This document shows, piece by piece, positions 28,565-41,433 of a stretch of DNA of 64,000 nucleotides. Made by a program: the position numbers and the translations under genes. The notes under the pieces were generated by a model. The model was not told where the DNA came from. It did no database searches and worked only from the letters and a program-made list of their open reading frames with translations. Each line of letters opens with the position of its first letter. Position 1 is the first letter of the stretch. The stretch comes from Ceraceosorus guamensis (Eukaryota > Basidiomycota > Exobasidiomycetes > Ceraceosorales > Ceraceosoraceae): the NCBI RefSeq assembly GCF_003144195.1, contig NW_020290068.1, positions 1 to 64,000 of the forward strand. The letters are read 5' to 3'.

Positions 28565-30627
28565 TCACGCGACGAGCTTCTCGTAGCTCGGCACCCACAT
28601 CTCTCCCTTGACCCACTCGTGCAGCTCCTCTGGCTCCATGCTGCCAGTGTATCCACCATCACGAGCTGCTCCTTCCTTGTTCATCTGCTGAATGACGCGC
28701 GTCGCCACGCTGGCGCTGATTTCTCGAATACGCTTGAGACTGGGGTACACTCTGCCTTCCTTCTTCTCTGCGTCGTTCAGACTGTCTGCCAAGGCGACGG
28801 CGGCCTCCGTGATCGCAGCGTCGGAGATGTTGCCTGCCTTGCACAGCGCACCTGGGGCCGGAAGAAGAATGAAGAGCAAAGCAGATGTCAGGAATCGCTT
28901 CAATGACATCTCATTGCCCGGTCGCACTCACCTGCAAGTCCGATCGCGGGGAAGACGTAAAGATTGTTGCCCTGACCAGGTATGTAATGCTTTCCATTGT
29001 AGTCCTCTTCGGGGAAGGGCGAGCCAGAGGCAAAGATGCAAGAACCTTCGGTCGCCTCGAGGGCGGTGTGAAAATCGCATTCGCTGAGGGAAGACGGGTT
29101 GCTCAGAGGCATGATGATGGGTGCCTTGTTGAGCTTGTGCATCTTCTGCAGCACTTCTGGAGTGAACGTCTTCGGTACGGTAGACAGACCAATCAATGCG
29201 GTGGGCTTGACATAGTCCACTACGTCGTCTAGACTCTTGTACTGCTTGCCTTCGTTGTCTTCTCGTGCAAAGTAGACCTTGTGATCTGCTAGCTTGTCAC
29301 CACGGTCCTTTGTGATCAGACCCTTGGAGTCCACGAGCCAGATCTTGCGTCGCGCCTCCTCGACCGTGAGACCTTGTCGTGTGAAGAAGGCCATGAGCTG
29401 CTTCGCGACACCAACACCTGCCGAACCAGCACCAAAGAACAGAATACGCTGATCGTGAAGAGGTCTGCCCGACGCTTGAGAGCCGAGGCGAGCTGCGTTT
29501 ACAAAGCCCCCCAGGATCACACAGCCTGTGCCCTGGATATCGTCGTTGAAGCACCTCGCCTTGTTTTGGAACCTTTCCAACAAGCCAAACGCTCGCTCTG
29601 ATGCCCAATCCTCGAACTGAATGATCAGATTTGGGTAGGCCGTCTGCAGAGCTTCCATCACTTCATCCATAAGAGCGTACACCTCGTCATCCGAGGCGCG
29701 CTTGCGGCGCAAACCAAGGTAAAGCGGATCATCGAGGAGCTCCTGATTGTTGGTTCCGACGTCCACGACAATTGGCAGCGTAGCACGGGGGTGAATGCCG
29801 CCTGCAGCCACGTACAGCGACAACTTTCCAATGCTAATGCCCAGCCCTCCATACCCCAAGTCTCCCAAACCCAAGATGCGGCTGCCGTCAGTGATGACTG
29901 CGATACGAGGAGCACCGGCTGGCACTGGCCAGTTGGAGATGACATCCTTGACGCTTCCCTTGTCCTCGATGGTGATTGTCAGACCCTCGGGCTGTCTGAA
30001 AATGCGTGAAAACTTTTGGCACGCTTCGCCGACAGTCGGCGTGTAGATCATCGGAAGCGTCTCCTCTCCGTGCGCCATGACCAGCGCGTAGAAGAGACGC
30101 ACATTTGTCTGGCGAAGCGCGGTGAGGGCAACGTATCGGCCGACTGGTGGTGGAATGGGGCGTCAGCGAGACGAGACTGAGTGGTGCTCGTAGAGGAAGC
30201 ACTCACGGTCGGTCTTCTTCTCCCGTATCTGAGCCAAAGCACGTTCTATTTGCAGCTCCATCGACTGTTGAGCAGGAGGCAAAAGGCCTCGCAGATGAAG
30301 CTCATCGCGCTTCTCAGGTGAGAAAGCGGTGTCTTGGTGTTGAAAGAGGTCGCGCAGGATGGCGGTCGCGGGGGTCGTGGTGGGCGGAGCGGATGATGAA
30401 GGCGTGGATCGATCGCATTCGCGGGGAGAAGGAGGCATGGACAAGGAGAAGCGGTTGCGGAGAGGCGGTGTGCGTGAGCTGCGTGATGCGCAAAGCGGTA
30501 GCGCAGCGGTTCCAGGCCGCGAAAGAGCAGAGGGAGTTGGGAAGACACGTGACTCGAAACCCGCTACAGATCCTCGGCGCCCAGCGTGGGGCGCCAAAGG
30601 CAGCTTGGAGCTCACGGAGACCCTCAT
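28565..30627 (-). CDS. Malic enzyme (malate dehydrogenase, decarboxylating)
   Basis: Converts malate to pyruvate and CO2 with NAD(P) reduction, linking the TCA cycle to NADPH or pyruvate supply. Three exons join in phase: 30627-30207, 30143-28932 and 28851-28565; 639 residues from the first ATG. The N-domain has DTAFSPEKRDELHLRGLLPP and NVRLFYALVMAHGEE, then IYTPTVGEACQKFS. Catalytic and metal residues lie in ITDGSRILGLGDLGYGGLGI, FNDDIQGTGCV and the conserved IIQFEDWA. The dinucleotide fold has FFGAGSAGVGVAKQL, and the C-domain MPLSNPSSLSECDF and FASGSPF. Sequence between the ATG at 30627 and MPPSPREC at 30437 is Arg/Ser-rich with few acids and may be a mitochondrial presequence; starting at 30437 would give 576 residues, nearer the usual length. 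NAD versus NADP preference is not clear. Confidence 0.93.
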
Positions 30628-31483
30628 GAGGTGCAACGTGGCCAGTCAAGGGCAGATGCGGCAGCAATCTGTGCGTGACACTGCCAAAATTGCGCAGCGT
30701 CCTAGCGAGCGCAGCCTGGCGATGGCAAACAAGTGAGAGCAAGTCTCGCTCGACGTGCGGTGCGCGCAAAGGCTAGGAAGAAATGACGATGGCGGATGTG
30801 GCGCTTGCAGCGAGCGGCTCGTTGCAAGCTTCTTCTTCTTGACTTTTGAGCGCCCGCGCGCGCGCTGCTACCCTGACTCGACGCAGCACGCGATGGTGCA
30901 GCTGATAACGGATTATCTCTGGAGATCAGAACCGACAGTGCCATCTGAAAGGGTCGCTAGAGGGGCCCCAAGCCAGCACCTCTCGGCAACCGGACTTCTA
31001 CGCTTCCCGCGCAGCTTTCAGCAGTCGCACAGAAGACGAGCAGGCGATGGGCCTTGCATGGGAAGAATTAGGTGCAGGGGGCGGCAGGGCAGGGCAGCAG
31101 GAGAGGGTGGTGTGGGGAGCGGAGAAGAAATGCAGACTCGTGAAATCACCAATCGTGAATCGTGAATGTGCAGCGCTTGCATGCTCTGTCTGTCTGCCTG
31201 CATGCCTGGCTGCGCGGCGCTGCAAGTTGTGATCAGAAGGATGGATGGGCGAGTAGGGGCAGCATGCAGAGCTGCGAGGTGACACGCAGACGCACAACCA
31301 CCAGCGTGCGCGCGGCACAGCGCCGTCCGTCTGCCCGTACCACCGCCGACTTTGCCCGACAAGGCCCTCTCCCCGCGTGATCAAGTCTGAGTCACAAGCC
31401 AAAGTTGTGGCCATGGATGGCAAAGTGCAGTGCGCACAATCTTTCAATCAGGCTCATAGCCGTGATCTTTGCCTGCCTCACGT
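30628..31483. other. Intergenic downstream of the small hydrophilic gene
   Basis: 0.85 kb with nothing I can support as a gene. Confidence 0.4.
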
Positions 31484-32022
31484 CTAAGATCGCAGAGGAT
31501 CAGAGCGCCGACAATCATCGTGGCCTCCTGCTTCATACAGTCCCCGTAGCACATGCATGCGTGCACCTGCCTCCTTGCCAGCATTCAGACCTCAGCACTG
31601 CCCCGAGCTAGAACTGACTCACCTTGATTGGAGAACATGTCACGCAGACTCGCAAAGCCACCTCCACGAGAGGCAGCGAGGTGCACCTGGAGTGTGAGAA
31701 GGAAGGAGAAGGTAGCGTGAGCGTGAGCGAGAGCGGGAGCGAGAGCAACAAGCAGATGTATGGAGTCCGCAGCCGAGACATGGCAGGGCAGCCAGCAGCA
31801 GCAGCCGCGTGTGTATGCGCCTCATATGACCAGCCAATGGTGTGTAGAGAGACTGTGACTGACCATATCGCTGCGAGCATCATCGGTCGTCTTGTGATCC
31901 GGTGTCGGTTGAGGCGGCTTCTCTCTTCTGTTTGGCGGATGTCCAGAAGCGCGGGTCTGATGGGCGTGTTGCAGCATCGAGGTGCCGGCAGAATCGCCGT
32001 TCTGATTGCTTTGCGGAGACAT
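31484..32022 (-). CDS. Small hydrophilic protein, 88 residues, unknown function
   Basis: I do not recognise this protein. Three exons can be joined in phase: 32022-31864, 31686-31623 and 31527-31484. The start is MSPQSNQNGDSAGTSMLQ; the sequence is polar and disordered (HPPNRREKPPQPTPDHKTTD), with a central AASRGGGFASLRDMFSNQ, and it ends GGHDDCRRSDPLRS. The introns are about 177 nt (a long CT-rich tract before the CACTCCAG acceptor) and 95 nt (GTGAGT donor). The minus-frame composition and the good splice sites argue for a real gene; a small size and the lack of a known family argue for caution. Such proteins are often stress- or starvation-induced in fungi, but that is a guess. Confidence 0.4.
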
Positions 32023-34840
32023 GATTGCTGGAGAAAGGGGCGAATTTGCGCGTGTAATGCAGCTGTGTATGCTATCGCTGGCTTCTGTTGAGAGGCAGAC
32101 GGATAGATGATGGTTGATGGTTGAGACACACAGAAGTCACGAGTGTTGTAGGTGTGATTGCTAGCTGTAAAGACTCGCCCCGATTATATCGGTGTTGAGA
32201 AGAACGGGTTGTTGAGGCGGTAAAGGCAGGGGAATTTAGCGTAGTCGCCGTCACCAGTCGTGAGTCCCGAGGTCAGTCACGAGTCTTGACTGCGCTGTGT
32301 GAGCATGTGTTCCCAAAAATGAAAGTGGCATGCAGCCATGCAGCCATGCAGCCATGCAGCAGGCAGCAGGCAGCTGCACGCGCGGGGTGGAAGCTAACGC
32401 GGGGCATGGACGGACGATGTGGAGAGAGAGAGAGTGAGTGAGATGCGGTTACAGTGTGACTGAGCCTGCGGGCACTACGACAGTGTGAGTCTCGAGTGCG
32501 GTCTCTGTTCAGACAGGGATGCGCTGAAAGTGGGGAGAGTGCGCAAGGCTGTGCTGTATGCAGTCAAGGTCAAGCTCATCTTACACGGGGACTCTGACTG
32601 TACGGTACTGAGTGACTGAGTGCGGGCCCATGGAGCTTTTGCATGCTGGTGAAAGCCACACGATTGGTGAGCTCGCGTGCCCTTGTGCACACGCACTGGG
32701 CGCTTCACATAGGATATATGCACCCGATCCCTCTCCCGACTCCTCTCACATGCCAAATCTCGAATCAGAATCGCAGCCGCAAGTCACGAGTCTCGAATTC
32801 ATCCCGCACCGCTGCAGCCAGGGTGCTACCATCGCGTATTCATCAAACTTATCCTTGCTTCACGCCTAAATTACAATGAATCGCCAATCTGGAATCGTGA
32901 TGAATCATGGATCCTGATGAGGGTGCTGTCCAATGAGTAATCTGGAATACCTCTGCTGATACACCATTCGACACTTGGAATCGAAGATGCCTGCCACGCG
33001 GCCAAGAAACACGATTGTGCATCACGTCAGTGAACGAATGGCAATCAAAATGAAAGGTTGCAAGATGGAGAGTCGTGATGACGATTGCATCTGTTTGTGC
33101 GCATACTCGGCACAGCACCCATCCACACCTTCACGCACACTTCGCCCCTTGCGACTATCGTCGTTGACCTACAACATCGTACATCGGCTAGTCGTCTTGA
33201 AAAAGAGTGCATTCGAGAAGTCGTGCTACAACACAGGGGCTTGCGGCGTCATCACCTTGAGCTTCCCTCTTCCCCTCTTCGAGGCAAGTTGCTATAGTCG
33301 ATTCAAGTAGTCACGAGGGTGCAGTCACAGTCGTGACATTTTGCTGCGCATCGGTGGACTTGGCACGGCGAGAGCACTCTTCACTTGCGACCGCTCAAGA
33401 CGATGCCAGCACAGCACGCGTGCGTGCGCTGGGATCTGTCCGAGTGGGCGGCAAGGAAAGGCGCGTTAGGGGTGGACATGAAGTCGAGAATGCCATGACT
33501 GCAAGGTAGCCTTGCCTGCGTGATGTTAACTATGGCTGGCTTATCCGAGCCCACACAGGGTCGCGCTCGCTCACTTTGCCTGGCCGTACATCGATCTGCC
33601 AAACTTTGCCAAGCAACTTGGCCTTGGCCTTCCTGGAATGGGTTGCAAGGGGTGGCATATTCAACAATCACGATGCGATCCCCAATCTGCCTGCGAGGGC
33701 GACAACGCTTGATGATCCGCAGTGACTGTGACTCGTGATTCACACTCACACACGGACTCTATGCTGCTGTCGCCGTACGTAAATTGTGACTCATGACTGG
33801 TCCATTCACTCTTCACGATCCGTGATGTTTGATACCTACTCCCATGAGTGGTTCTCGAGTATGTAGCTCGGTGTAGCGCGGTGTGAACGAGGCAACGTGG
33901 TAGGAGCCAACTCCGCGGCACTCTCGGCATCGCGCATATATGTGATGGACTTGGAATCGGATCCATGGCATGATTGCATGGTAAATCCAAAATTGTGCCG
34001 TGACGGCGCTTTAGCAGTTAGCAGTTGAGTGAGTGAGTCACAGTCGTCAGTCAAGAGTTAATCGTGAATTCAGGGTCACCCCCAGCATGCATGCGGCGTG
34101 ACGATGGCCGTGCACAGCACAGCGGCCACATGATGTACTGGCATGCATGCATGCACGCAGCAGAGGTGAATTGAGTCGTGAGTGGAGAAATTAGCGCGCA
34201 AACAACTCGACCGCATCCGCGGAGCAGCAGTTTGAGTGTGAGTGTGAGTGTGACGGGCAGTCAAGACTTCCAGCATGTGGCTGTGTGCGCGATGATGCTG
34301 AAGACGCATATATCCACCCACCCACTTGCCGCTGATGTACAGTCAGTCACGAGTCAAAAGTCTTGAGTATAGGCGGGCCATTCGTGATTCGCCATTGTGT
34401 GATTCTACGAAGACGTATATGGTATGTCGAAGGCTCTGCAGACAGTCAAGAGGGTCACTCAGCTGCGCGTTTCCGCTTCCAGAGAATCACCACAATCGTA
34501 CCGCGCACTATCGTGGGCTCCATATTGATGGCGTGCCTACTCGACTCTACTCCAGTACTTGCGCTCAAACAACCTCGATTGCGGCTCGCCCTGCGTGCAG
34601 CTTCGGCGTGCTAGTTCAAGTCTGCCAGCTCAGCTGAGCTGCTTCCTCCACACGACCACTCGTACTCCGCGCTTCCATCGGCTGATGGAAGCTGAAGGCA
34701 TTCATCCTCAAATCACACCTTTGTATGTCAGCTCGCGCTTTGCCTAGACTGGATCGCACACCTCAAGCGTCTCCCACGCATACAGCCTGGCGTCGTCACT
34801 CTCCCCGCGTCCAATCTAGCGACAATCACTGCTCTCAACC
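32023..34840. other. Large intergenic region rich in short dispersed motifs
   Basis: 2.8 kb without a supportable gene, upstream of the SMP/C2 gene. It holds four exact AGTCACGAGT copies (32135, 32275, 32782, 34345) and several near-copies, GCAGCCAT repeats at 32331-32358, and ATCGTGAAT/ATTCACGAT words. A larger than usual promoter or a non-coding transcript is possible; nothing proves either. Confidence 0.5.
32331..32372. repeat. Tandem GCAGCCAT then GCAGGCA repeats
   Basis: About four GCAGCCAT units followed by GCAGGCA units. Confidence 0.8.
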
Positions 34841-37800
34841 ATGAGTGCGAGCAAGGAGGGGCACACGACGCCCGACAGAAGTGATGGAGACCTCGCTCCC
34901 TCTTCGCCTGCCCCACCACTGTCCGCACGCTCGACCGGCGAACAGAGCGCCTCTGCAGCATCCATCCGCACCAATGCGACTGCCTCCACCAAAGCGCGTC
35001 GAGCCTTGTCCGGCTTCAAGTCCCGCTTCGCCTCCTCCAACAGACGCCATCGGCACACTGAGAGCGCTCCTCCGGAATCCTTTGAGCGTCTAGCGGCAGA
35101 AGATGAGCGGGAGCAAGAGGGCATCCCACACGCGGACTCTGCCACGCAGACCACCACCGTGCAGAGGGAAGGGAGCGTGAGGAGGAGAAAGCCATCGCTT
35201 CAATCCATCAAGTCTCTCGCTCGCAGAACATCCTCTGTCGGCAATGGTAATCGATCCAGCGCTCACTCACATCAAGAGGACGATGCACCGCCCCTGCCAG
35301 AAAAGTCTCTCGATGCTGCCGCCTACGATCTGGATACGGGCAACGCCCAAGCGATGGAAAAGGTCAGCAACAACGTTCAACGAGCTCCCAGCGCAGCGAC
35401 TCGACTTCACAGCTACTCTCATCATGCGAGTCCTCCAGACTCAGGGTCAAGCAAGTGGAAGGACCCGCTTGCATCTCAGCGAGGTCTCATCCTGCGGGCT
35501 GTTCTGATCACAGCGATCGCTGCTCAAGTTTCAGCCTGGCTGCTCCACTGGTCCGTGGGCATCATAGCTGCAGCCATTGGTGCTCACGTATCGCTTAAGT
35601 TGTTCGAGAGAGCTGGGAAGGATATGGCATGGGAGAGGGAGGCAGAAGAGAGAAGAAAGGTGAGCTGAGTCGACGTGACAGATACTGTAGACGAGTCGGC
35701 CAACTCAGAACTCAGCATCACACCCACCAGTCGGCCAAGCAGGCACACCCAGAAACTGCAGAATGGGTCAATCACCTCCTCGCTACTGTCTGGCCACTCA
35801 TATCAGGTACGTACAGCCGCCTCGCTCGATGAACGCTGCTAGCTGATTGATCGACTTTCTACGCTTTGCCGCTGCCAGCCGAGTATTTTGTACCGTTCAT
35901 CGATCTTTTGGAGGACGCTCTGATGCAGCAGGTTCCGGGCATAGTGCACGGGTGTCGTGTGGAAGGCTTGGATCAGGGCACCATACCTCTTCGTATCGTC
36001 GATTTCAAGCGCTTGCCGGACGATGATGAGAGCTTTTCACAAAGCGAGACGACCAGCAAGAGCGCGCGTAAACAGGAGACGCTCGAGGAGGATCGCACAC
36101 AGCAGCACGACGCACCAGCGCTCGATGTTGGTGACTTTGTCAATCTGGAAGGTGCGTTGCGGGGGGCGGCAAAGTGCAGCACGCCAAAACCAAGCCGTAT
36201 ATTCAATGATGCCGACCATCTCTTCTTGCAGTTTCATTCGCGTATCGCGGCCCGCAAGCACGTAGACGCAAAGCTCAAAGCAATAAAGTGGAGGGCCTTG
36301 ATACCCCAACAGACGCTCATCGTGGCGTCAACGATGGAAACGAAGATGATGACTCCACCGGTATAGAGCAGATACATCTACTGTTGTACATGGCCATCGG
36401 CTTGCAGAAGATTGCGGCAGTCCAGGTGCCAGTCTGGATAGAGATGCTCGGTATCGAGGGCAAAATGCGTGTCCGGTTGCAAATGACGCCTGCCGCACCT
36501 TTCGTCAAACACGTCGCTTTCTGCTTTGTCGACAAACCTCGCATCGAGATCTCGGCCAAGCCCTTGAGCAAGCGAATGGTCATCGACGCGATGAACTTGC
36601 CACTGATATCTAGCTACGTCCTGCACTCCATTGAGCGCGTCATCAAAGATTTTATCGCGCCTCAGAGCTACACCGTCGATGTGGGGTCTCTCTTGGGCGC
36701 TGGCGATGGCCCTCAAAACATCTACGCACTCGGCGTCATGGCGGTGGTTCTGCACCGCGCAAATGGCCTCGCAGCCGCGGATGTGGGAGGCACGTCGGAC
36801 CCCTACGTCGGCATATCATTCGCACGGGCGGGTAAGCCACTATACCTCAGTCGCGTCATGGCGCGCACCAAGAACCCAGTGTGGGGGGAGACGAGCTTCC
36901 TTCTCGTTGGGCCTGATGAGGTGCGAGACCACGAGCGACTTCGTCTCGCTGTGTACGACGCGGACCGATTCAGCGCGGATGACGAGCTCGGTCACGTTGA
37001 TGTGTCCATCTCGCGGCTCATTCGACGAAGTTTGAACAGGCCTGGCCAGCCAGGGCATGTCAGCTTCCTCGAACATCGACAGGACGATCTCGCTCCTGCC
37101 CGTCGAGGCGCTTCGGTTCAGGGCTCGCTCAACTATAGCGTGGGATTCTTCCGCCTGGCTCAGCCTGCCTCCGGTCACCGCGCAACCCGCACGCATCTGC
37201 TCCAGCAGGCAGCCAATAAAGCGAACTCGCCGGCAGAATCCTCTCCAGGACCGCCCAGCGCAAGCACGCCACACGAGACAGCAGGTGTGGGCACTCAAAG
37301 TGCTACGAGTGAAGCTGACAAGCTAGATGTCGCAGCGAGCCATGAGGCGCTGCCTCTCTCCCAGTACTACACAGGCTTCGACCGCTTCATGAATAGCCTT
37401 GGCTTCCCTCTCGATGCCGAGCTGATGAAACAACGCGCTGAGCGGCACCAACGCATAGCAAAGCTTACTCGAATGATTGCTGGCGACGCAGAAGCAACTT
37501 CGGCACCCCCCGAGCCCGAGTGGCCATCCGGAATCCTTGCATTTCACATCCATTCCATCGATGGTCTCGAGGCGCAAAGCTCTTCAAGCACGTACAGCAG
37601 CAATTCCAAGAGGCTCGCACCAAAGACACGCTACACTGGAAACGAAGAGGCTACTGGCAAAGCTGCACCCAAATTCCCAAGCTCGTACGTCCAAGTGCTG
37701 ATCAACGACGAAGCAGTGTTCCGCACTCGAACCAAAGCCCTTGATCCTCGCCCATTCATCAACGCTGGGACGGAGCGCTGGATTGCGGACTGGCGAAAAG

Positions 37801-39335
37801 CACGGATCGACTTTGTCGTACGAGACCAGCGCATGCGAGAGTCTGATCCCATTCTAGGATTGGTCGGTCTTCGTGTAGCCGATGTGCTCCAAAGCAGCAG
37901 TCGAAGCTCAGGAGCGTGGTACACGTTGACCGGCGGGCTAGGCTTCGGAAAGATTCGCATCACTTTGGTCTGGCGCTCCGTCGAGTTGAGCGCCCCCCGC
38001 CCCTTGGCTGGCTGGAATGTGGGCGTTGTCGAAGTCTCTGCCGCTCGCGTACACGGCATCAAACGGGCAGATCTCGACATTGATCGCGCTGCGCACCTTT
38101 ACTTTGAGACGGTTGGGGGCACAGCGGAGACGGACGATGTCGAGGCTCATAGTGACAGCGACCAACTGGGTTTCGAATTCCCTCTCAAGAGCCCTTTGCG
38201 CATCGCAGTGCGGCAAAGGTACCCGAGCTTCCTATACGTGCATCTGCGCAGCGATTCGCGTGTGCCGGGCAGGAAGTACAAGCATGCGTATGCCCTCACG
38301 CCGCTCAATCGCATCGCAGACGACACGCCCCTTGTGCAGCGCCTGCCTCTCTATTCTGCCGCGGAATGGCCAAAATTGGAGCAACATGCGCTGGGTGCGT
38401 TCTCCGCTACCGAAGTGCCTCCAGACAAGGGCAAGCTCAGACCCGTCCTCGAAGAAATGTGCACCGCCGCGAAAGATGGTGCAGGAGATGATCACGAGCT
38501 CGTGGAAGGCTTGAAACTGGTGGGCCATCTCGACCTCGCATTTGTCTACCACAGCGGGATCGCTCCAGAGCATAAGGCGCTCACAGCCGGCGACCAGGAG
38601 ATGCGTTTCGCTTTCGAGTGCTACCTCGCGTCCAGCGATGCTGGCGAGCGAGACAAGCCCAAGTCCCTTTCTGAGCAGGTTCGGCGAACAATGTCTGCCA
38701 AGCAAACTCAAGGTCCTTTGCCTGAGCGAATCTCGAGCGACAGCAGTCTGGATAAGGTCACAGGTCCACTTCGAGATCCTTCACCAAAGGCTTCAAAGGC
38801 TGCAAGTGCCGCCAACAAGAGAATGTCCATGCCTCCGGACTCGCTACGCGTCGACACCGCTGTGAACGGCGAGGGCAGCAATTCTCTCCACAAGCGGTCG
38901 GTCTCGGTACCCGTCGCGGAAGGCAAAGGCAAAGGGCGCAACGAAGCACAGGAAGAGGTCGATGAAGATGCTTTGTACGAGGAGGAAGCAGAGGCGGCGC
39001 AGTCTGACGAAGAGTGGGACAGGTCTAGAGACTCTGCAATGGACTTTGACGATGACCCCACCAGCCCAGAGGGCAGACGAGCTAAGCAGAGATCCCTAGC
39101 GAGGCAACACAAGGGTGTGGCTCAAGTCAAGGGCGTTCGTTCTTTGATGTGGATCAAACAGAATGCAGAAGACGGCATCGGCAGAATCAAGGTGAGCCAG
39201 CAGGCGCGATGCGATTTAGGATAGCGGAGAGCTGATCATTCCGTCATTTGCGCACCGGTACCCTCATAGCGAGTCACAGGAGAACAGCGCAAGCGCGTCC
39301 CCAAGATGGAAAGTGAGGGTGTTTCTCACTTCTAG
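34841..39335 (+). CDS. SMP-domain and C2-domain membrane tether, MUG190/tricalbin type
   Basis: Tricalbin-like proteins hold the ER against the plasma membrane and move lipids through the SMP tube. Five exons join in phase: 34841-35659, 35731-35806, 35879-36151, 36232-39191 and 39270-39335, about 1,397 residues. A 200-residue disordered Ser/Arg leader precedes a hydrophobic hairpin (LILRAVLITAIAAQVSAWLL, SVGIIAAAIGAHVSLKLF; about 216-253). The SMP domain follows: ETAEWVNHLLATVWPLIS, EYFVPFIDLLEDALMQQVPG, then VSFAYRGPQARR and VPVWIEMLGIEGKMRVRLQM. C2 domains start at LGVMAVVLHRANGLAAADVG (with TSDPYV), GILAFHIHSIDGLEAQ and GVVEVSAARVHGIKRADLD. The tail is acidic, then basic (MWIKQNAEDGIGRIK|RVTGEQRKRVPK). 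The second and third C2 domains show fewer calcium-binding Asp residues. Confidence 0.9.
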
Positions 39336-39607
39336 TTCGCATGTACATTTGCGACTTGATAATGGCGTTTGAGGAAACAATGCCGCAAGCCACGCAAGTC
39401 CCTTGCGCAAAGATCCTTTGTCCCGCAAGATCCCCCCAACAGATCTGCTCTGAAATCAGCTCTTATACCTGCCGCCCGCGTCATGAGCAATGAGCAGCAA
39501 CGACACTCGTGACTCTCATGGCTTCGTGAATGGGCTGTGCATCTGAATTTGCAACTTGAATGATTTCTTGTCGTGCGCCGGCTTCCTCATACGCAATGCA
39601 GACACTA

Positions 39608-40843
39608 TCATGGACGTATTGTTGGGGAGTCGTGCCGTTTCTCATCACCTGCACCTCGTTGCTGCGCAGCTGCGGAGCCGCCAATTCCCTTCGCCGCCTC
39701 GAGCAATTTCGCAAGTTCACCCTTCTCTATGCTTGCTTGAGTCTGTAGTCGCGCTCTATTAAGATCAACCACCGTCTGTGCTGAGAGGGAAAACGATTGC
39801 GCCAGCCTGTCAACGTGCCGCGCCTGAAGCACCATCGCCGCTTGGGACTGTGATACTCCAGTGGACTTTGAACCGACAGAACTGGAGGCGGCGCTCCCCT
39901 TCGCGTCATAGATACCCAATCCTACTGTTTGTGCTGCTGGCGTTTGTGCTGCTGCTGTAAAGATGGTGTCCATTTCTTGAGAAGGAACCGGCCGAATGGC
40001 ATCCAGCTCTAATAATTGCGAGAGATAAGACGACGACTGGAATGCTGCAACGGGCGGGTGTGGGGTCATCAGCATCTTGTCGAGCGAGCAGTAGAGGTAG
40101 CACGAGACTTACCCCGCCAGTGGCTGAAAGCTCTCCAGACGAGGTAGAAGAAAGGCAGATTGGGTATGATTGGGACCAAGGCGAAAGGGATAGTGATAGG
40201 CATTCCTATCAAACACCAGATGAGCCGAGACCGGTGGTGCGGGGTGCGATGCTTGGTCATCTTTCTCAGCGCTGCAATGAGGACTGGGCCTTGAAGATAC
40301 GTGGCTGGATACAGCAGCTGAATCTAGTCGAGCGCGTTACCGATCGCGCGCACGCGGAAGGGCCGTGGTTGAGCGATTTGTGGATATGCCAAGATGGCAC
40401 GCAAACGCCCAAGGGCAACAAAGAGTCCCACTCACCTCCGCGGCGCCTTCCGCTGCCGACTGACTCGCTGAAGCCTCCCGCTTGCTCCGGATCTCTGACA
40501 AAACAGGCCCTGCTTGAGGATCGACGCCTTTCAGCGCCCACTCCTCGTACTCTATCCTGTCCATCAAACTCTCTCCAGCTCTGTACGTCCGCCTCTTCCA
40601 GTCGAAAGTCGACTTGGCACCTGGCTCATTGAGGGAAAGCCAGTAGTTGGAAGCTTTGTTGAGCAGTCGGGTTGCGAGCGGCAGTTGCTGTGGCTTCTCA
40701 TTGCCTTTACCTGGCGCCGAGACAGGTGCTGCAGCTGCATTGCGCGCGATTGCCGAAGAGGGTGGAAGGGGTGCGGAAACAAAGGTGGAGACAGCGGATG
40801 CCGTAGGGCTAGCACGGGCAAGCGGAACAGCCAAGAGTCTCAT
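39608..40843 (-). CDS. Mitochondrial K+/H+ exchange-related protein (Mit_KHE1 family, yeast Ydl183c-like)
   Basis: The family is needed for mitochondrial K+/H+ exchange and volume control. Three exons join in phase: 40843-40436, 40317-40113 and 40044-39608, about 349 residues. The N-terminus MRLLAVPLARASPTASAV resembles both the family start and a targeting signal. Family motifs are KASNYWLSLNEPGAKSTFDW with DRIEYEEWALKGVDP, then across intron 1 LLYPATYLQGPVLIAALRK, and the membrane-like stretch RSRLIWCLIGMPITIPFALV with PNLPFFYLVWRAFSHWR. The C-terminal 145 residues are Ala/Ser/Gln-rich with a helical repeat of little conservation. Introns are 118 and 68 nt. The assignment rests on remembered family motifs; the PNLPFFYL...SHWR block is the strongest. 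Confidence 0.78.
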
Positions 40844-41433
40844 GCTTGGGCGGTGTGTGAGCTGTCTGTCTTGTCTTCTTCGACTTAAGGGGGATCCAGG
40901 TGGGTTAATGAAATGCCGCGTGGGATTTTGACCGCGATGCCGACCCTCGTCTATGTCGTGACTTGGAGATGTAGTGGTGGTGGAAGCGAACGTGGCGGTG
41001 CTGGAAGAATTCGATTGGAAGACGCGTTCAGCCACGCGCGGCGTGCCGACTTCCTGCATACGCGTGCACCAGCGCAGAGGCATCAAGCAAAAGCCGGTAT
41101 TGCTTGCTCATCATGGTCACATAGCAGCCCCGGCGACTGCCCATTGCAGGTCTGGAGAGGGCCTTTGATGCTGTTGATATCGCAAGGCAATGTGAATCGT
41201 CAACACGGAGCGACCCGTTGAAAATTCGATGTGTGCACCGCAACAGTCCTGATTGGGAGGAGATGCAGTGATGTTCGACTGACAGTGCTCCTTTTGTCAA
41301 GGTGGAGGTACATGTGAGCGTGGTGCCAACTGTGTTGTGAGCACAAAACCCTCACACGCCGGCAAACACGCGCGCAAACAGCAACAACCGTCTCTGTCGC
41401 TCTAGTGGAAGCATCAGCACAAGGAGAAAGCAT
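40844..41433. other. Upstream region of the K+/H+ exchange gene, left edge of the island
   Basis: No gene supported here. The sequence changes character to the right, with lower GC and no clean long ORFs. Confidence 0.4.
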
